Both the position numbers and the translations under genes were made by a program. The notes under the pieces were generated by a model, which did no database searches, was not told where the DNA came from, and saw nothing but the letters and a program-made list of their open reading frames with translations. A stretch of DNA of 64,000 nt from Saccharothrix saharensis. Its GTDB lineage: Bacteria; Actinomycetota; Actinomycetes; Mycobacteriales; Pseudonocardiaceae. Shown here one piece after another: positions 46,410 to 54,528 of this stretch. Location: assembly GCF_006716745.1 (NCBI RefSeq), contig NZ_VFPP01000001.1, forward strand, positions 4,340,001-4,404,000, written 5' to 3'. How positions within the stretch are numbered: the first letter of the stretch is position 1; each line of letters opens with the position of its first letter.

Positions 46410-47168
46410 CTAGTCGGCGGGGCGGTTCAGGGTGGCCACGAACTTGTAGCGGTCGCCCCGGTACACCGAGCGCACCCACTCCACCGGGTTGCCCTCCGTG
46501 TCGAACGAGTGCCGCGACAGCAGCAGCATCGGCAGGCCGATGTCCGCGCCCAGCAGCTCGGCCTCCTCCGGCGACGCCAGCGCCGTCTCGATCGTCTCCT
46601 CGGCGTGTCCCATCTCGACGCCGAACCGCTCCCGCAGCACCTGGTACAGCGACGCGCCCGGCGCGAGGTAGCGCCGCAGGCCGCGGAACCGGCCCAGGGC
46701 CAGGTGCGTGGTCTCGATCGCCATCGGCTCGCCGTCGGCCAGCCGCAGCCGGTGCAGGCGCAGCACCTTCGCGCCCGCCCGCACGCCCAGCAGCCGGGCC
46801 AGCTCGGCCTCCGCGGGCATCTCCGACGCCTCGATCAACCGCGACGACGGCAGCCTGCCCTGCGCCTTCATGTCCTCTGTGTACGACGACAGCTGGAGCC
46901 GTTGCGCCACCTTGGGTTCCGCCGCGAACGTGCCCTTGCCCTGCACGCGCAGCAACCGACCCTCCACGGTCAGTTCGGCAAGCGCTTGCCGCACCGTCGT
47001 GCGCGACACGTCGAACTCCGCCGCCAGCGAGCGCTCCGTCGGGATCGGCGATCCGGGCGGCAACGCGCGCAGCAGGTCGAGCAGGTGCCGCTTGAGTCCC
47101 CAGTACTTCGGCTCGCGCTGCGCGCGAGTCCTGGCGTCCACGCCAGTCGCAGGGCTCGTCTCGAGCAT
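46410..47168 (-). CDS. dasR: GntR/HutC family regulator DasR
   Basis: 252 residues from ATG 47168 with GAGGAGGAAGG just ahead; length matches Streptomyces DasR. N-terminal winged helix: [44 protein letters not shown]-terminal UTRA effector domain, [34 protein letters not shown] and [37 protein letters not shown]. DasR represses GlcNAc/chitin uptake genes and is released by GlcN-6-P. It is divergent from the dasABC importer, as in Streptomyces, and dre-like sites lie at five places in the window. An in-frame ORF up to 47333 would add an unlikely N-terminus. Confidence 0.93.
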   Translation of the reverse strand: MLETSPATGVDARTRAQREPKYWGLKRHLLDLLRALPPGSPIPTERSLAAEFDVSRTTVRQALAELTVEGRLLRVQGKGTFAAEPKVAQRLQLSSYTEDMKAQGRLPSSRLIEASEMPAEAELARLLGVRAGAKVLRLHRLRLADGEPMAIETTHLALGRFRGLRRYLAPGASLYQVLRERFGVEMGHAEETIETALASPEEAELLGADIGLPMLLLSRHSFDTEGNPVEWVRSVYRGDRYKFVATLNRPAD

Positions 47169-47309
47169 GCCTTCCTCCTCGCCCCTTGCCAGCCGACCTT
47201 GCCAGCGCTCCCAGACACAGGATGCCTTGTCCTCCCCGGATCGTGCGCCCGAACCCCCGACAACGGCCGAAAAATGATCCGATGACTTTGCAACGGTCCA
47301 GCAACGGCC

Positions 47310-47363
47310 TTGACATGCCCTGTGGCGAGGCACACTCTAGGCCGCATTGGTCTACACCACTTT
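47310..47363 (+). promoter_or_regulatory. dasA promoter region with dre-like DasR site
   Basis: TTGACA at 47310-47315 is the likely -35 (the -10 is not clear, ACTCTA at best). The dre-like palindrome ATTGGTCTACACCACT is at 47346-47361, core TGGTCTACACCA (two centre mismatches from GGTCTAGACC), placed to block transcription of dasA. Confidence 0.75.
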
Positions 47364-47409
47364 GGCGTTCCGGTCGTTGGGATCGGGGCATGGGGAAAGG
47401 GCGCACAAC

Positions 47410-48693
47410 GTGAAGGGCTGGAGAGGACTGGCCGTAGGTGCCGCCGCAGTGGCGGTGGCCGTGGCCGGATGTGGCACGAGCTCCGACGGCGGCAGCGGCA
47501 ACTCCGGAGAACCCAAGACGCTGACGGTGTGGTTGATGGACGGCTCGGCGCCGACCACCCTGACCGACGCGCTGAACAAGGAGTTCCAGGACGCGCACCC
47601 CGGCGTCACCGTCAAGTACGAAGTGCAGAAGTGGAACGGCATCCAGGAGAAGCTGACCACCGCGCTGACCAGCAACAACCCGCCGGACGTGATCGAGCTG
47701 GGCAACACCCAGACGGCGAAGTTCGCGGCCGAGGAGACGCTGACCGACCTCACCGCGGACGCCTCGGGCCTCAACGGCGACCAGTGGCTCGGCGGCCTCA
47801 AGGACTCGCTGACCTGGGACGGCAAGCAGTACGGCCTGCCGTTCTACGCCGCGAACCGCACGGTCATCTACCGGACCGACCTGTTCGAGGCCGCGGGCAT
47901 CACCGCCGCGCCGACGTCGCGTGACGAGTGGGTCTCCGCGATCGAGAAGCTGAAGGCCGCCAACGCCGCGGACCCGGACTTCCAGCCGATCTACCTGCCC
48001 GGTCAGTCCTGGTACGTGCTGCTGTCGTTCATCTGGGACGAGGGTGGCGACGTGGCCGAGCCGCAGGGCTCCGCCTGGGCGGGCGCGGTGGACACCCCGC
48101 AGGCCAAGGCCGGCCTGGAGTTCTACAAGAAGCTGGTCGACACCTCCGGCACGAAGGCGCCGAAGGACGCCGACGAGGCCACGCCGCAGCAGATGGAGGT
48201 GTTCGCCACGGGCAAGGTCGGCATGATGATCGGCCTGCCGTGGGAGCTCGCGGGCGCGGTCAAGGCCAACCCGGACCTGAAGGAGAAGACCGGCGCGTTC
48301 CCGATCCCGTCGAAGACCGCGGGCAAGACGGCCCCGGTGTTCCTGGGCGGGTCCAACCTGGCCATCCCGGCCGGCAGCAAGAACGCCGACCTGGCCAAGG
48401 AGTACCTGAAGCTGCTGTCGTCCAAGAAGTACCAGGACATGCTGGCCGAGGGCGGCGCGGTGCCCGGCACCTCGACCGACACCACCAAGCTGGCCACCAC
48501 GCCGATCGGCAAGGCGCTGGCCGAGTCCGCCCCGAACGGCAAGGTCACCCCGACCACGCCGTCCTGGGCCGCGGTCGAGGCGGGCCAGAACCCGCTGAAG
48601 GACATGCTGACCGCGTACCTGACCGGCGCGAAGCCGCTGGACCAGGCCACGGCCGACGCCAACGCCGCCCTGTCGAAGACGCTGGGCGGATGA
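47410..48693 (+). CDS. dasA: ABC importer sugar-binding lipoprotein DasA-like
   Basis: 427 residues from GTG 47410. Lipoprotein signal VKGWRGLAVGAAAVAVAVAGC, SBP_bac_1 fold: KTLTVWLMDGSAPTTLTDALNKEFQ, PPDVIELGNTQTAKFAAE, YGLPFYAANRTVIYRTDLF, LGGSNLAIPAGSKNADLAKEYLKLL. Binds (GlcNAc)2 in Streptomyces by homology; here inferred from the locus (dasR, permeases, GH3, nagA). Codon use is strongly biased, suggesting high expression. A dre site precedes it; dasB follows after seven bases. Confidence 0.93.
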   Translation: MKGWRGLAVGAAAVAVAVAGCGTSSDGGSGNSGEPKTLTVWLMDGSAPTTLTDALNKEFQDAHPGVTVKYEVQKWNGIQEKLTTALTSNNPPDVIELGNTQTAKFAAEETLTDLTADASGLNGDQWLGGLKDSLTWDGKQYGLPFYAANRTVIYRTDLFEAAGITAAPTSRDEWVSAIEKLKAANAADPDFQPIYLPGQSWYVLLSFIWDEGGDVAEPQGSAWAGAVDTPQAKAGLEFYKKLVDTSGTKAPKDADEATPQQMEVFATGKVGMMIGLPWELAGAVKANPDLKEKTGAFPIPSKTAGKTAPVFLGGSNLAIPAGSKNADLAKEYLKLLSSKKYQDMLAEGGAVPGTSTDTTKLATTPIGKALAESAPNGKVTPTTPSWAAVEAGQNPLKDMLTAYLTGAKPLDQATADANAALSKTLGG

Positions 48694-48700
48694 CGATCGG

Positions 48701-49690
48701 ATGACGGCCGTGCACACGACCGACGCCGCGGTGCCGACGAACTCCTCGTCGGCACCGCGGCGTGCCGCACCGGACGGCGCGCCGCGCCGTCGGGGCAGCG
48801 CCTTCGACCGGGCGCTGCCCTACCTGCTGTTGGCCCCCGCCGTGGTGGCCATCCTCTGGCTGATCGGTTGGCCCGTCCTCTCCGTCCTGGTGACCAGCTT
48901 CCGCAAGCTGAACCTGCGCGAGCTGACCCGCGGCGAGGTCGTGTGGACCGGTCTGGACAACTACACCGAGATCCTGGGCGACCCCGACTTCTGGGCCATC
49001 GCGGCGCGCACCGTGGTGTTCACCGGCGTCGTGGTCGTCGTGTCGGTCCTCGCGGGTCTGCTGATCGCGCTGCTGATGCGGCAGATCAGCCCGGTCGTGC
49101 GGATCGCGTTGCAGGTCGCGTTGCTGCTGGCGTGGGCGATGCCGCTGCTCGCGGCCACCACGGTCTACCAGTGGATCTTCGACCAGCAGTACGGGATCCT
49201 GAACAAGACGCTGGTCCAGCTCGGGTTCGACTCGTTCGCCGGGTTCTCCTGGTTCTCCACCGGCACGTCCACGCTGGGCGTGATCGGGCTGCTGATCGTG
49301 TGGCAGGCGATCCCGTTCCTGGCGTTCTCGCTCTACGCCGGCGCCATCGGGATCCCGAAGGACCAGTACGAGGCGGCGGGCATCGACGGCGCGTCGGCGT
49401 GGCAGACGTTCCGCGCCGTGACGTGGCCGGAGCTGCGGCCGCTGCTGCTGATGGTGACGTTCCTGTCGCTGCTGTGGGACTTCAAGGTGTTCGCCCAGGT
49501 CTGGGCGATGCGCCAGGGCGGCCCGGACGGCGGCAGCACCACGTTGCCCGTCTACCAGTACCTGGAGGGCATCTCCAAGAGCCACTTCGGGGTGGCGGCG
49601 GCGGTGTCCGTGGTGATGGTCGCGCTGCTGGCGCTGCTGACCGCGCAGTACCTGCGCAGGCTGGTCCGTTCCCAGGAGGGCGAGCTGTGA
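48701..49690 (+). CDS. dasB: ABC importer permease DasB-like
   Basis: 329 residues, MalF-type CUT1 permease with six helices (first LPYLLLAPAVVAILWLIGWPVL) and EAA loop YEAAGIDGASAWQTFRAVTWPEL. The N-terminal ~35 residues are hydrophilic (VHTTDAAVPTNSSSAPRRAAPDGAPRRRG), and their codons form an 18-bp perfect hairpin that may lower permease expression relative to dasA. Overlaps dasC (GTGA). ATPase not encoded locally. Confidence 0.94.
   Translation: MTAVHTTDAAVPTNSSSAPRRAAPDGAPRRRGSAFDRALPYLLLAPAVVAILWLIGWPVLSVLVTSFRKLNLRELTRGEVVWTGLDNYTEILGDPDFWAIAARTVVFTGVVVVVSVLAGLLIALLMRQISPVVRIALQVALLLAWAMPLLAATTVYQWIFDQQYGILNKTLVQLGFDSFAGFSWFSTGTSTLGVIGLLIVWQAIPFLAFSLYAGAIGIPKDQYEAAGIDGASAWQTFRAVTWPELRPLLLMVTFLSLLWDFKVFAQVWAMRQGGPDGGSTTLPVYQYLEGISKSHFGVAAAVSVVMVALLALLTAQYLRRLVRSQEGEL
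48723..48763 (+). promoter_or_regulatory. 18-bp hairpin in the first codons of dasB
   Basis: ACGCCGCGGTGCCGACGA (48723-48740), loop ACTCC, perfect complement 48746-48763. Lies 30 bases after the dasA stop and 22 bases inside dasB; could protect the dasA message end and hinder dasB translation. Confidence 0.75.
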
Positions 49691-50526
49691 AGGCCAAGAA
49701 GGTGTCCGACGCCAAGAAGGTCACGGGGAACGTCGTCGCGGTGGTCGTGGCGCTGTTCTTCGCGTTCCCGACGTACTGGATGGTCGCGACCGCGCTCAAG
49801 CCGCGCAAGGACATGCTGACCAGCGATTACGACCTGATCCCGTTCTCCGTGACGGGCTCGAACTTCGCCACCGCGTGGGCGAAGCCGGGGTTCCTCAGCT
49901 CCCTGGGCAACAGCCTCATGGTGTCGTTGAGCGCGGTGGCGGCGGCGGTCGTCATCGGCCTGCTCGCGGCGCTGGCGCTGTCCCGGATGCGGTTCCGGGG
50001 CCGCAAGGGCTTCGTGATGATGCTGCTGGTGGCGCAGATGGCGCCGTTCGAGGCGCTGCTGATCCCGATGTTCCTGATGATGCGGGACCTGGACATGCTG
50101 GACCGGCTGCCCACGCTGACGCTGATCTACTTCGCGGTCACGCTGCCGTTCTGCGCGTGGACGCTGCGCGGGTTCGTCAACGGCATCCCGCTGGAGCTCG
50201 AAGAGGCGGCGATGGTCGACGGCTGCGGCCGGTGGGGCGCGTTCCGCCGCGTCACGCTGCCGCTGCTGGGCCCCGGCCTGGTGGCCACGTCGGTGTTCGC
50301 GTTCGTGACCGCGTGGAACGAGTTCCTGTTCGCGCTGTCGATGATCAACGACCAGGCCAAGCAGACCCTGCCGGTGTGGCTGTCGGGGTTCAAGACGGCG
50401 TTCGGCACCGACTGGGGCGGCACGATGGCCGCGTCCACGCTGTTCACCCTGCCGGTGCTGGTGTTCTTCCTGATCGTGCAGCGCAAGATGGTCACCGGCG
50501 TCACGGCCGGTGCGGTGAAGGGGTAG
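49687..50526 (+). CDS. dasC: ABC importer permease DasC-like
   Basis: 279 residues, MalG-type CUT1 permease: VVAVVVALFFAFPTYWMVATALKP in helix 1 and EAA loop LEEAAMVDGCGRWGAFRRVTLPLLGPG. GTG start in the dasB stop. GH3 gene starts five bases after its stop, so importer and hydrolase are one transcript. Confidence 0.95.
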   Translation: MKAKKVSDAKKVTGNVVAVVVALFFAFPTYWMVATALKPRKDMLTSDYDLIPFSVTGSNFATAWAKPGFLSSLGNSLMVSLSAVAAAVVIGLLAALALSRMRFRGRKGFVMMLLVAQMAPFEALLIPMFLMMRDLDMLDRLPTLTLIYFAVTLPFCAWTLRGFVNGIPLELEEAAMVDGCGRWGAFRRVTLPLLGPGLVATSVFAFVTAWNEFLFALSMINDQAKQTLPVWLSGFKTAFGTDWGGTMAASTLFTLPVLVFFLIVQRKMVTGVTAGAVKG

Positions 50527-50531
50527 ACCGC

Positions 50532-51947
50532 ATGTCGTTGCACCGGCTCGCGTCGGGTGTGCTGCTGCCGGGGTTCCACGGGACCACCGCGCCGGACTGG
50601 CTGCTCGAGAGGGTGGCCGACGGGCTCGGCGGTGTCGTGCTGTTCGGGCGGAACGTGGTGGACGACGCCCAGGTCACGGCGTTGAGCGCGCAGTTGCGGG
50701 GTGTGCGCGCGGACGTGGTGATCGGCATCGACGAGGAGGGTGGTGACGTCACCCGGCTCGACGCGGGCGGCGGGTCGGAGGTGCCGGGCAACCACGCGCT
50801 GGGCGCGGCCGACGACCTGGGGCTGACCCGGGCGGTGGCGGCGTCGATCGGGGCGCGGCTGGCGGCGTGCGGGGTGAGCCTGAACCTCGCGCCGTCGGCC
50901 GACCTGGTGCTGACGCTGGACGACCCGGTGATCGGCGTGCGGTCGTTCGGGTCGGACCCGGCGGCGGCGGCCGGGCACGTGGCGGCGTTCGTGGAGGGGC
51001 TGCAGGCGGTCGGGGTGGCGGCGTGCGCCAAGCACTTCCCCGGTCACGGTGCGTCCACTGTGGACTCGCACGCGGCGCTGCCGGTGCTGCCGCGGACCAC
51101 CGCGGAGCTGGCGGCGGTGGAGTTCGTGCCGTTCCGCGCGGCGGTGGCGGCGGGGGTGCGGTCGATCATGACCGGGCACCTGGTCGTGCCGGAGTGGGGC
51201 GACGCGCCCGCGACGCTGAACCCGCGGGCGGTGCGCGTGCTGCGGGAGGAGCTGGGCTTCACCGGGGCGGTCATCACCGACGGGCTGGACATGAAGGCCG
51301 TCGGCGGCGACCTCGCGGAGGGGTCCGTGCGGTCGCTGGCGGCCGGCGTGGACGCGTTGTGCCTGGGCGGGGAGCCGCTGGACGACGACGGGCTGCGGTG
51401 GCTGGTCGACAGCATCGTGGCGGCCGTGGAGTCGGGTGTGCTGCCGGTGGAGCGGCTGGAGGAGGCGGCACGGCGGACGGCCGCGCTGGGCGCCCCGGCG
51501 GCGGCCGTGGAGGCGCACGACCCGGACCTGGGGCTGGTGGCGGCCCGGCGGGCGCTGGAGGTGCGCGGCACGCTGCGGCTGTCCGGGCCGCCGGTGGTCG
51601 TGGACCTCGCGGTGGAGCCGTCGATCGCGGTCGGGGACGTGCCGTGGGGCCTCGGGCCGTACTTGGCGGAGCTCGTGCCGGGCACCTCGGTGGTGGCGTC
51701 GACGTCGGCGGACGAGATCGCGGCGCTGGCGGCCGGCCGCCCGGTGGTGGTCGTGACGCGTGAGGCACACCGCCACGCCTGGGCTCGCGAGCTGGTGTCG
51801 ACACTCGGTACTATTGGTCTAGACCTCGTGCACGTCGAGACCGGCGTGCCGGGGCCGGACCTGGGCGCCGGCGCCCGCGTGGACACCCACGGCGGAGCCC
51901 GGGTCTGCCTGCGCGCCGCCGCCGAGCGCATCGCCGCCACCCTCTAG
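50532..51947 (+). CDS. beta-N-acetylglucosaminidase, GH3 NagZ-like
   Basis: 471 residues. NagZ-type GH3 barrel: VVIGIDEEGGDVTRLD, SLNLAPSADL, the general acid loop CAKHFPGHGASTVDSHAALPVL with the Asp-His dyad, MTGHLVVPEWG, and nucleophile Asp in AVITDGLDMKAVG. A C-terminal alpha/beta domain of ~120 residues follows. No signal peptide, so it probably splits imported chitobiose in the cytoplasm; a muropeptide-recycling role is possible. Last gene after dasABC. Its 3' part holds an intragenic dre site (51816-51825) encoded with rare codons, and it has a copy of the 13-base palindrome (51053-51065). Confidence 0.93.
   Translation: MSLHRLASGVLLPGFHGTTAPDWLLERVADGLGGVVLFGRNVVDDAQVTALSAQLRGVRADVVIGIDEEGGDVTRLDAGGGSEVPGNHALGAADDLGLTRAVAASIGARLAACGVSLNLAPSADLVLTLDDPVIGVRSFGSDPAAAAGHVAAFVEGLQAVGVAACAKHFPGHGASTVDSHAALPVLPRTTAELAAVEFVPFRAAVAAGVRSIMTGHLVVPEWGDAPATLNPRAVRVLREELGFTGAVITDGLDMKAVGGDLAEGSVRSLAAGVDALCLGGEPLDDDGLRWLVDSIVAAVESGVLPVERLEEAARRTAALGAPAAAVEAHDPDLGLVAARRALEVRGTLRLSGPPVVVDLAVEPSIAVGDVPWGLGPYLAELVPGTSVVASTSADEIAALAAGRPVVVVTREAHRHAWARELVSTLGTIGLDLVHVETGVPGPDLGAGARVDTHGGARVCLRAAAERIAATL
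51816..51825. promoter_or_regulatory. dre-like DasR site inside the GH3 gene, ahead of the SIS gene
   Basis: GGTCTAGACC in TTGGTCTAGACC, 166 bases before the SIS start. The local codons ACT ATT GGT CTA are rare in this gene, so the DNA site rather than the protein appears selected. Confidence 0.7.
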
Positions 51948-51990
51948 CACCCGAACCGACAGGCACCCGAACCGACAGGGGACAACTCCG

Positions 51991-53034
51991 ATGACCGACC
52001 ACCAGCCCGGCAGGCACATGGCGGCCGAGATCGACCAGCAGCCGGGGATCTTCGCCGACCTGCACGCCCGGCGGGACGCCATCGCCCCGGTCGCCTCGGT
52101 GATCGCCGAGCGCCGGCCGCGGTTCGTGCTGCTGGCGGCGCGCGGGTCCAGCGACCACGCGGCGCTGTACGCGAAGTACCTGACCGAGGTGCTGCTGGAG
52201 CTGCCCGCCGGGCTGGTGTCGCCGTCCACGACCACGCTGTACGGGGCTCAGCCTGACCTGCGGGACGTGCTGCTGGTCGCGGTGTCGCAGTCGGGCGGGT
52301 CGCCGGACCTGCTGGAGGTGACCGAGTCGGCGCGGGCGCGTGGCGCGTTGACGGTCGCGGTGACCAACACGGCGTCCTCGCCGCTGAACGGGGCGGCCGA
52401 GCTGTCGGTGGACGTCGGCGCGGGCGTGGAGCAGGCGGTGGCGGCCACGAAGACGTACTCGGCGACGTTGCTGGCGCTGTACCTGCTGGTGGACGCCATC
52501 CGGGGTGGTGACGGCGCGGCGGCGGCGCGGCTGGGCGACCTGGCCCGGGCGACGCTGGACTCGTCGGCGGACGCGGTGGCCGAGGCGGTGCAGCGGTACC
52601 GGTTCGTGGACCGGGTGCTGACGACCGGGCGCGGGTACTCGCTGCCCACGGCGCTGGAGTCGGCGCTGAAGCTGGCCGAGACGTCCTACCTGGCGGCGCG
52701 GGCGTACAGCGGGGCGGACCTGCTGCACGGGCCGGTGGCGGCGGTCGACGCGGAGACGGCCGTGCTGGCCGTGACCAGCGCCGGCAAGGGCGGTGACGCG
52801 CTGCACGACGTGCTGGACGCCGTGCACGGCCGCGGCGCCGACGTCCTGGCGGTCGGTTCGGCCTCGGACAAGGTCTCGGCCGCCCTGCGCATCCCGGTCC
52901 CCGAGACCGCGGAGGAGGTCGCCCCCATCCTGGAGATCCTCCCGGTCCAGCGCCTGGCCCACGGCCTGGCCCTGGCCCGCGGCGGCGACCCGGACAACCC
53001 CCGCGGCCTGAACAAGGTCACCCGCACCCGCTGA
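51991..53034 (+). CDS. SIS-domain amino-sugar phosphate deaminase/isomerase (NagB-II/GlmS-isomerase like)
   Basis: 347 residues, two SIS domains as in the isomerase half of GlmS but without the glutaminase domain: VLLAARGSSDHAALYAKYL, VAVSQSGGSPDLLEV, VAATKTYSATLLALYLLVDAI, GRGYSLPTALESALKLAETSY, GPVAAVDAET. Absence of the glutamine amidotransferase favours the catabolic direction, GlcN-6-P to Fru-6-P plus ammonia. That would complete the pathway NagK-NagA-deaminase in this window. Possibly driven by its own promoter with the intragenic dre. Strong terminator follows. Confidence 0.9.
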   Translation: MTDHQPGRHMAAEIDQQPGIFADLHARRDAIAPVASVIAERRPRFVLLAARGSSDHAALYAKYLTEVLLELPAGLVSPSTTTLYGAQPDLRDVLLVAVSQSGGSPDLLEVTESARARGALTVAVTNTASSPLNGAAELSVDVGAGVEQAVAATKTYSATLLALYLLVDAIRGGDGAAAARLGDLARATLDSSADAVAEAVQRYRFVDRVLTTGRGYSLPTALESALKLAETSYLAARAYSGADLLHGPVAAVDAETAVLAVTSAGKGGDALHDVLDAVHGRGADVLAVGSASDKVSAALRIPVPETAEEVAPILEILPVQRLAHGLALARGGDPDNPRGLNKVTRTR

Positions 53035-53040
53035 CCCCCA

Positions 53041-53085
53041 CGCGGGAGTCCTACGTCCGGAACACCTGAATCCAACGCCCGGAAC
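53041..53085. repeat. degenerate copy of the intergenic GTCC/GAAT repeat
   Basis: GAGTCCTACGTCCGGAACACC then TGAATCCAACGCCCGGAAC between convergent genes. Resembles the repeat units at 63383-63570 (GAGTGTCGAAC, CTGAATTCAACG). Confidence 0.45.
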
Positions 53086-53127
53086 GCGGAAGGGGCCCGG
53101 GGGAACACTCCCCCGGGCCCCTTCCGC
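53086..53127. terminator. bidirectional terminator between SIS gene and nagA
   Basis: 18-bp perfect stem GCGGAAGGGGCCCGGGGG (53086-53103) with complement 53110-53127, six-base loop. Confidence 0.9.
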
Positions 53128-53135
53128 CGCCGCCA

Positions 53136-54335
53136 CTACTGGCCCGCGGCCGCCACGCCCACCGCGGCGCCCTCGAACGCCGCCTCACGGTCGAACGCGA
53201 CCTCGCCGTCCACCCACACCTTGCGCGGACGCAGGTCGTCGTCCCACCAGACCAGGTCCGCCACCGCCCCGACCTCCAGACGGCCGAGCGTGGGCTCGCC
53301 GATCGCGTCGGCCGGGACGACGGTCGCCGCCGCCAGCGCGTCCGCCGGGTCCACGCCCACCGACACGATGTTGCGCACGGCCCGGTCCAACGTCAGCGCG
53401 CTGCCCGCGATCGTGCCCTCCGGCGACCGCGGCACGCCGTCCTCGGTCAGCAGCACGTCCGCGCCACCGAGCTGGTAGCGGCCCGGCGGCATGCCCGCGG
53501 CGGCCACGGCGTCCGTGACCAGCGCGACCCGGTGCCCGGCCGCGTTGAACACGAGCCGGCACACGTCCGGTCCGACGTGCGCCAGGTCCGCGATCAGGCC
53601 CAACGTGAACCGGTCGTCCACCAGCGCCACTCCCGGCACACCCGGCTCGCGGTGCCCGAGCGGTCGCTGGGCGTTGAACAGGTGCGTCACCATCCGCGCG
53701 CCCGCCTCGGCGGCGGCCCTGGTCTGCTCGCCCGTCGCGTCGCTGTGGCCGACCGCCACCAGCACGCCCGCCGCCGCCAGCCTGCGCACGGCGTCCATGC
53801 CGCCCGGCTGCTCCGGGGCGAGCGTCACCATGCGCAACGCGCGCCGCAGCACCTCGTCGGCCAGCAGCACGTCGATCTCGGCCGCGCCGGGCGGCACCAT
53901 CAGCGCCGGGTCGTGGACGCCCGCGCGTTTCGGCGACAGGAACGGCCCCTCCAGGTGCACGCCGAGCGGCTTGGCGCCCGCGTGCGGCGGCAGGGTGGCC
54001 GACGCCGCCAGCACGGCGTGCGCCTGCCGCACGGCGACCGGCACCGGCGCGGTGATCAACGTGGGCAGGAACCGGGTCACCCCCGTTCGTGGGAGCGCTC
54101 TCGCCACCGCGGCCATGCCCTCGGGGTCCACCTCGGCGAAGTCGACCCCGACCGCCCCGTTGACCTGCACGTCCACCAGGCCCGGGGTGAGCAGGCCGTC
54201 GGTCAGCACCTCGGCGCCGTCGGGTGGTGAACCCGCGACGACCTCCACGATCCGGCCTGCGCTGATCCTCAGGCTGACGGGACCGGTGATGGTCCGACCG
54301 AGCAGTGCTCGCGGAGCTGCGACAACCGTGTCCAA
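53136..54335 (-). CDS. nagA: N-acetylglucosamine-6-phosphate deacetylase
   Basis: 399 residues, amidohydrolase: PGLVDVQVNGAVGVDFAEV, GVHLEGPFLSPKRAG (metal Glu), AVGHSDATGEQ and VTHLFNAQRPLGHREPG (metal His), LIADLAHVGPDVCRLV, ALVTDAVAAAGMPPG (catalytic Asp). Removes acetate from GlcNAc-6-P. Start TTG 54335 supported by GAGGAGGG seven bases upstream. A dre-like palindrome lies 13 bases before the start, so DasR control is likely. Converges with the SIS gene. Confidence 0.96.
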   Translation of the reverse strand: MDTVVAAPRALLGRTITGPVSLRISAGRIVEVVAGSPPDGAEVLTDGLLTPGLVDVQVNGAVGVDFAEVDPEGMAAVARALPRTGVTRFLPTLITAPVPVAVRQAHAVLAASATLPPHAGAKPLGVHLEGPFLSPKRAGVHDPALMVPPGAAEIDVLLADEVLRRALRMVTLAPEQPGGMDAVRRLAAAGVLVAVGHSDATGEQTRAAAEAGARMVTHLFNAQRPLGHREPGVPGVALVDDRFTLGLIADLAHVGPDVCRLVFNAAGHRVALVTDAVAAAGMPPGRYQLGGADVLLTEDGVPRSPEGTIAGSALTLDRAVRNIVSVGVDPADALAAATVVPADAIGEPTLGRLEVGAVADLVWWDDDLRPRKVWVDGEVAFDREAAFEGAAVGVAAAGQ

Positions 54336-54347
54336 GGTCCCTCCTCA

Positions 54348-54363
54348 AATGGTCCAGACCATT
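54348..54363. promoter_or_regulatory. dre-like DasR site in front of nagA
   Basis: AATGGTCCAGACCATT: one central mismatch from a perfect 16-base palindrome around the DasR core. Confidence 0.75.
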
Positions 54364-54394
54364 ATGGCCGGAAGTGGCGGACGGCGTCACGTGT

Positions 54395-54409
54395 GGTTAT
54401 AAGATAACC
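54395..54409. promoter_or_regulatory. operator-like palindrome ahead of the FadR-type regulator gene
   Basis: GGTTATAAGATAACC, arms GGTTAT/ATAACC, spacer AAG, in an AT-rich promoter stretch (54395-54435) that also includes GGGTTAATAC. Confidence 0.45.
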
Positions 54410-54528
54410 GAATAGAGTAAGATTGGGTTAATACTTCGCCGCGCGGCGGGGTTCGACGCGCGGCGCTTCGGCGTGGCCCATACTTGGCGCCAGACATCCG
54501 AGGTCTAGCTGACGAGTCGAGGGCCGCC

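Noticed and set aside
46410..47333. 307-residue form of DasR
   Set aside because: The extra N-terminus has no family match; ATG 47168 has a strong ribosome site and gives the normal length.
54495..54510. dre-like AGGTCTAGCTGA before the FadR regulator
   Set aside because: Only one half of the palindrome matches; the other arm (CTGA) does not.
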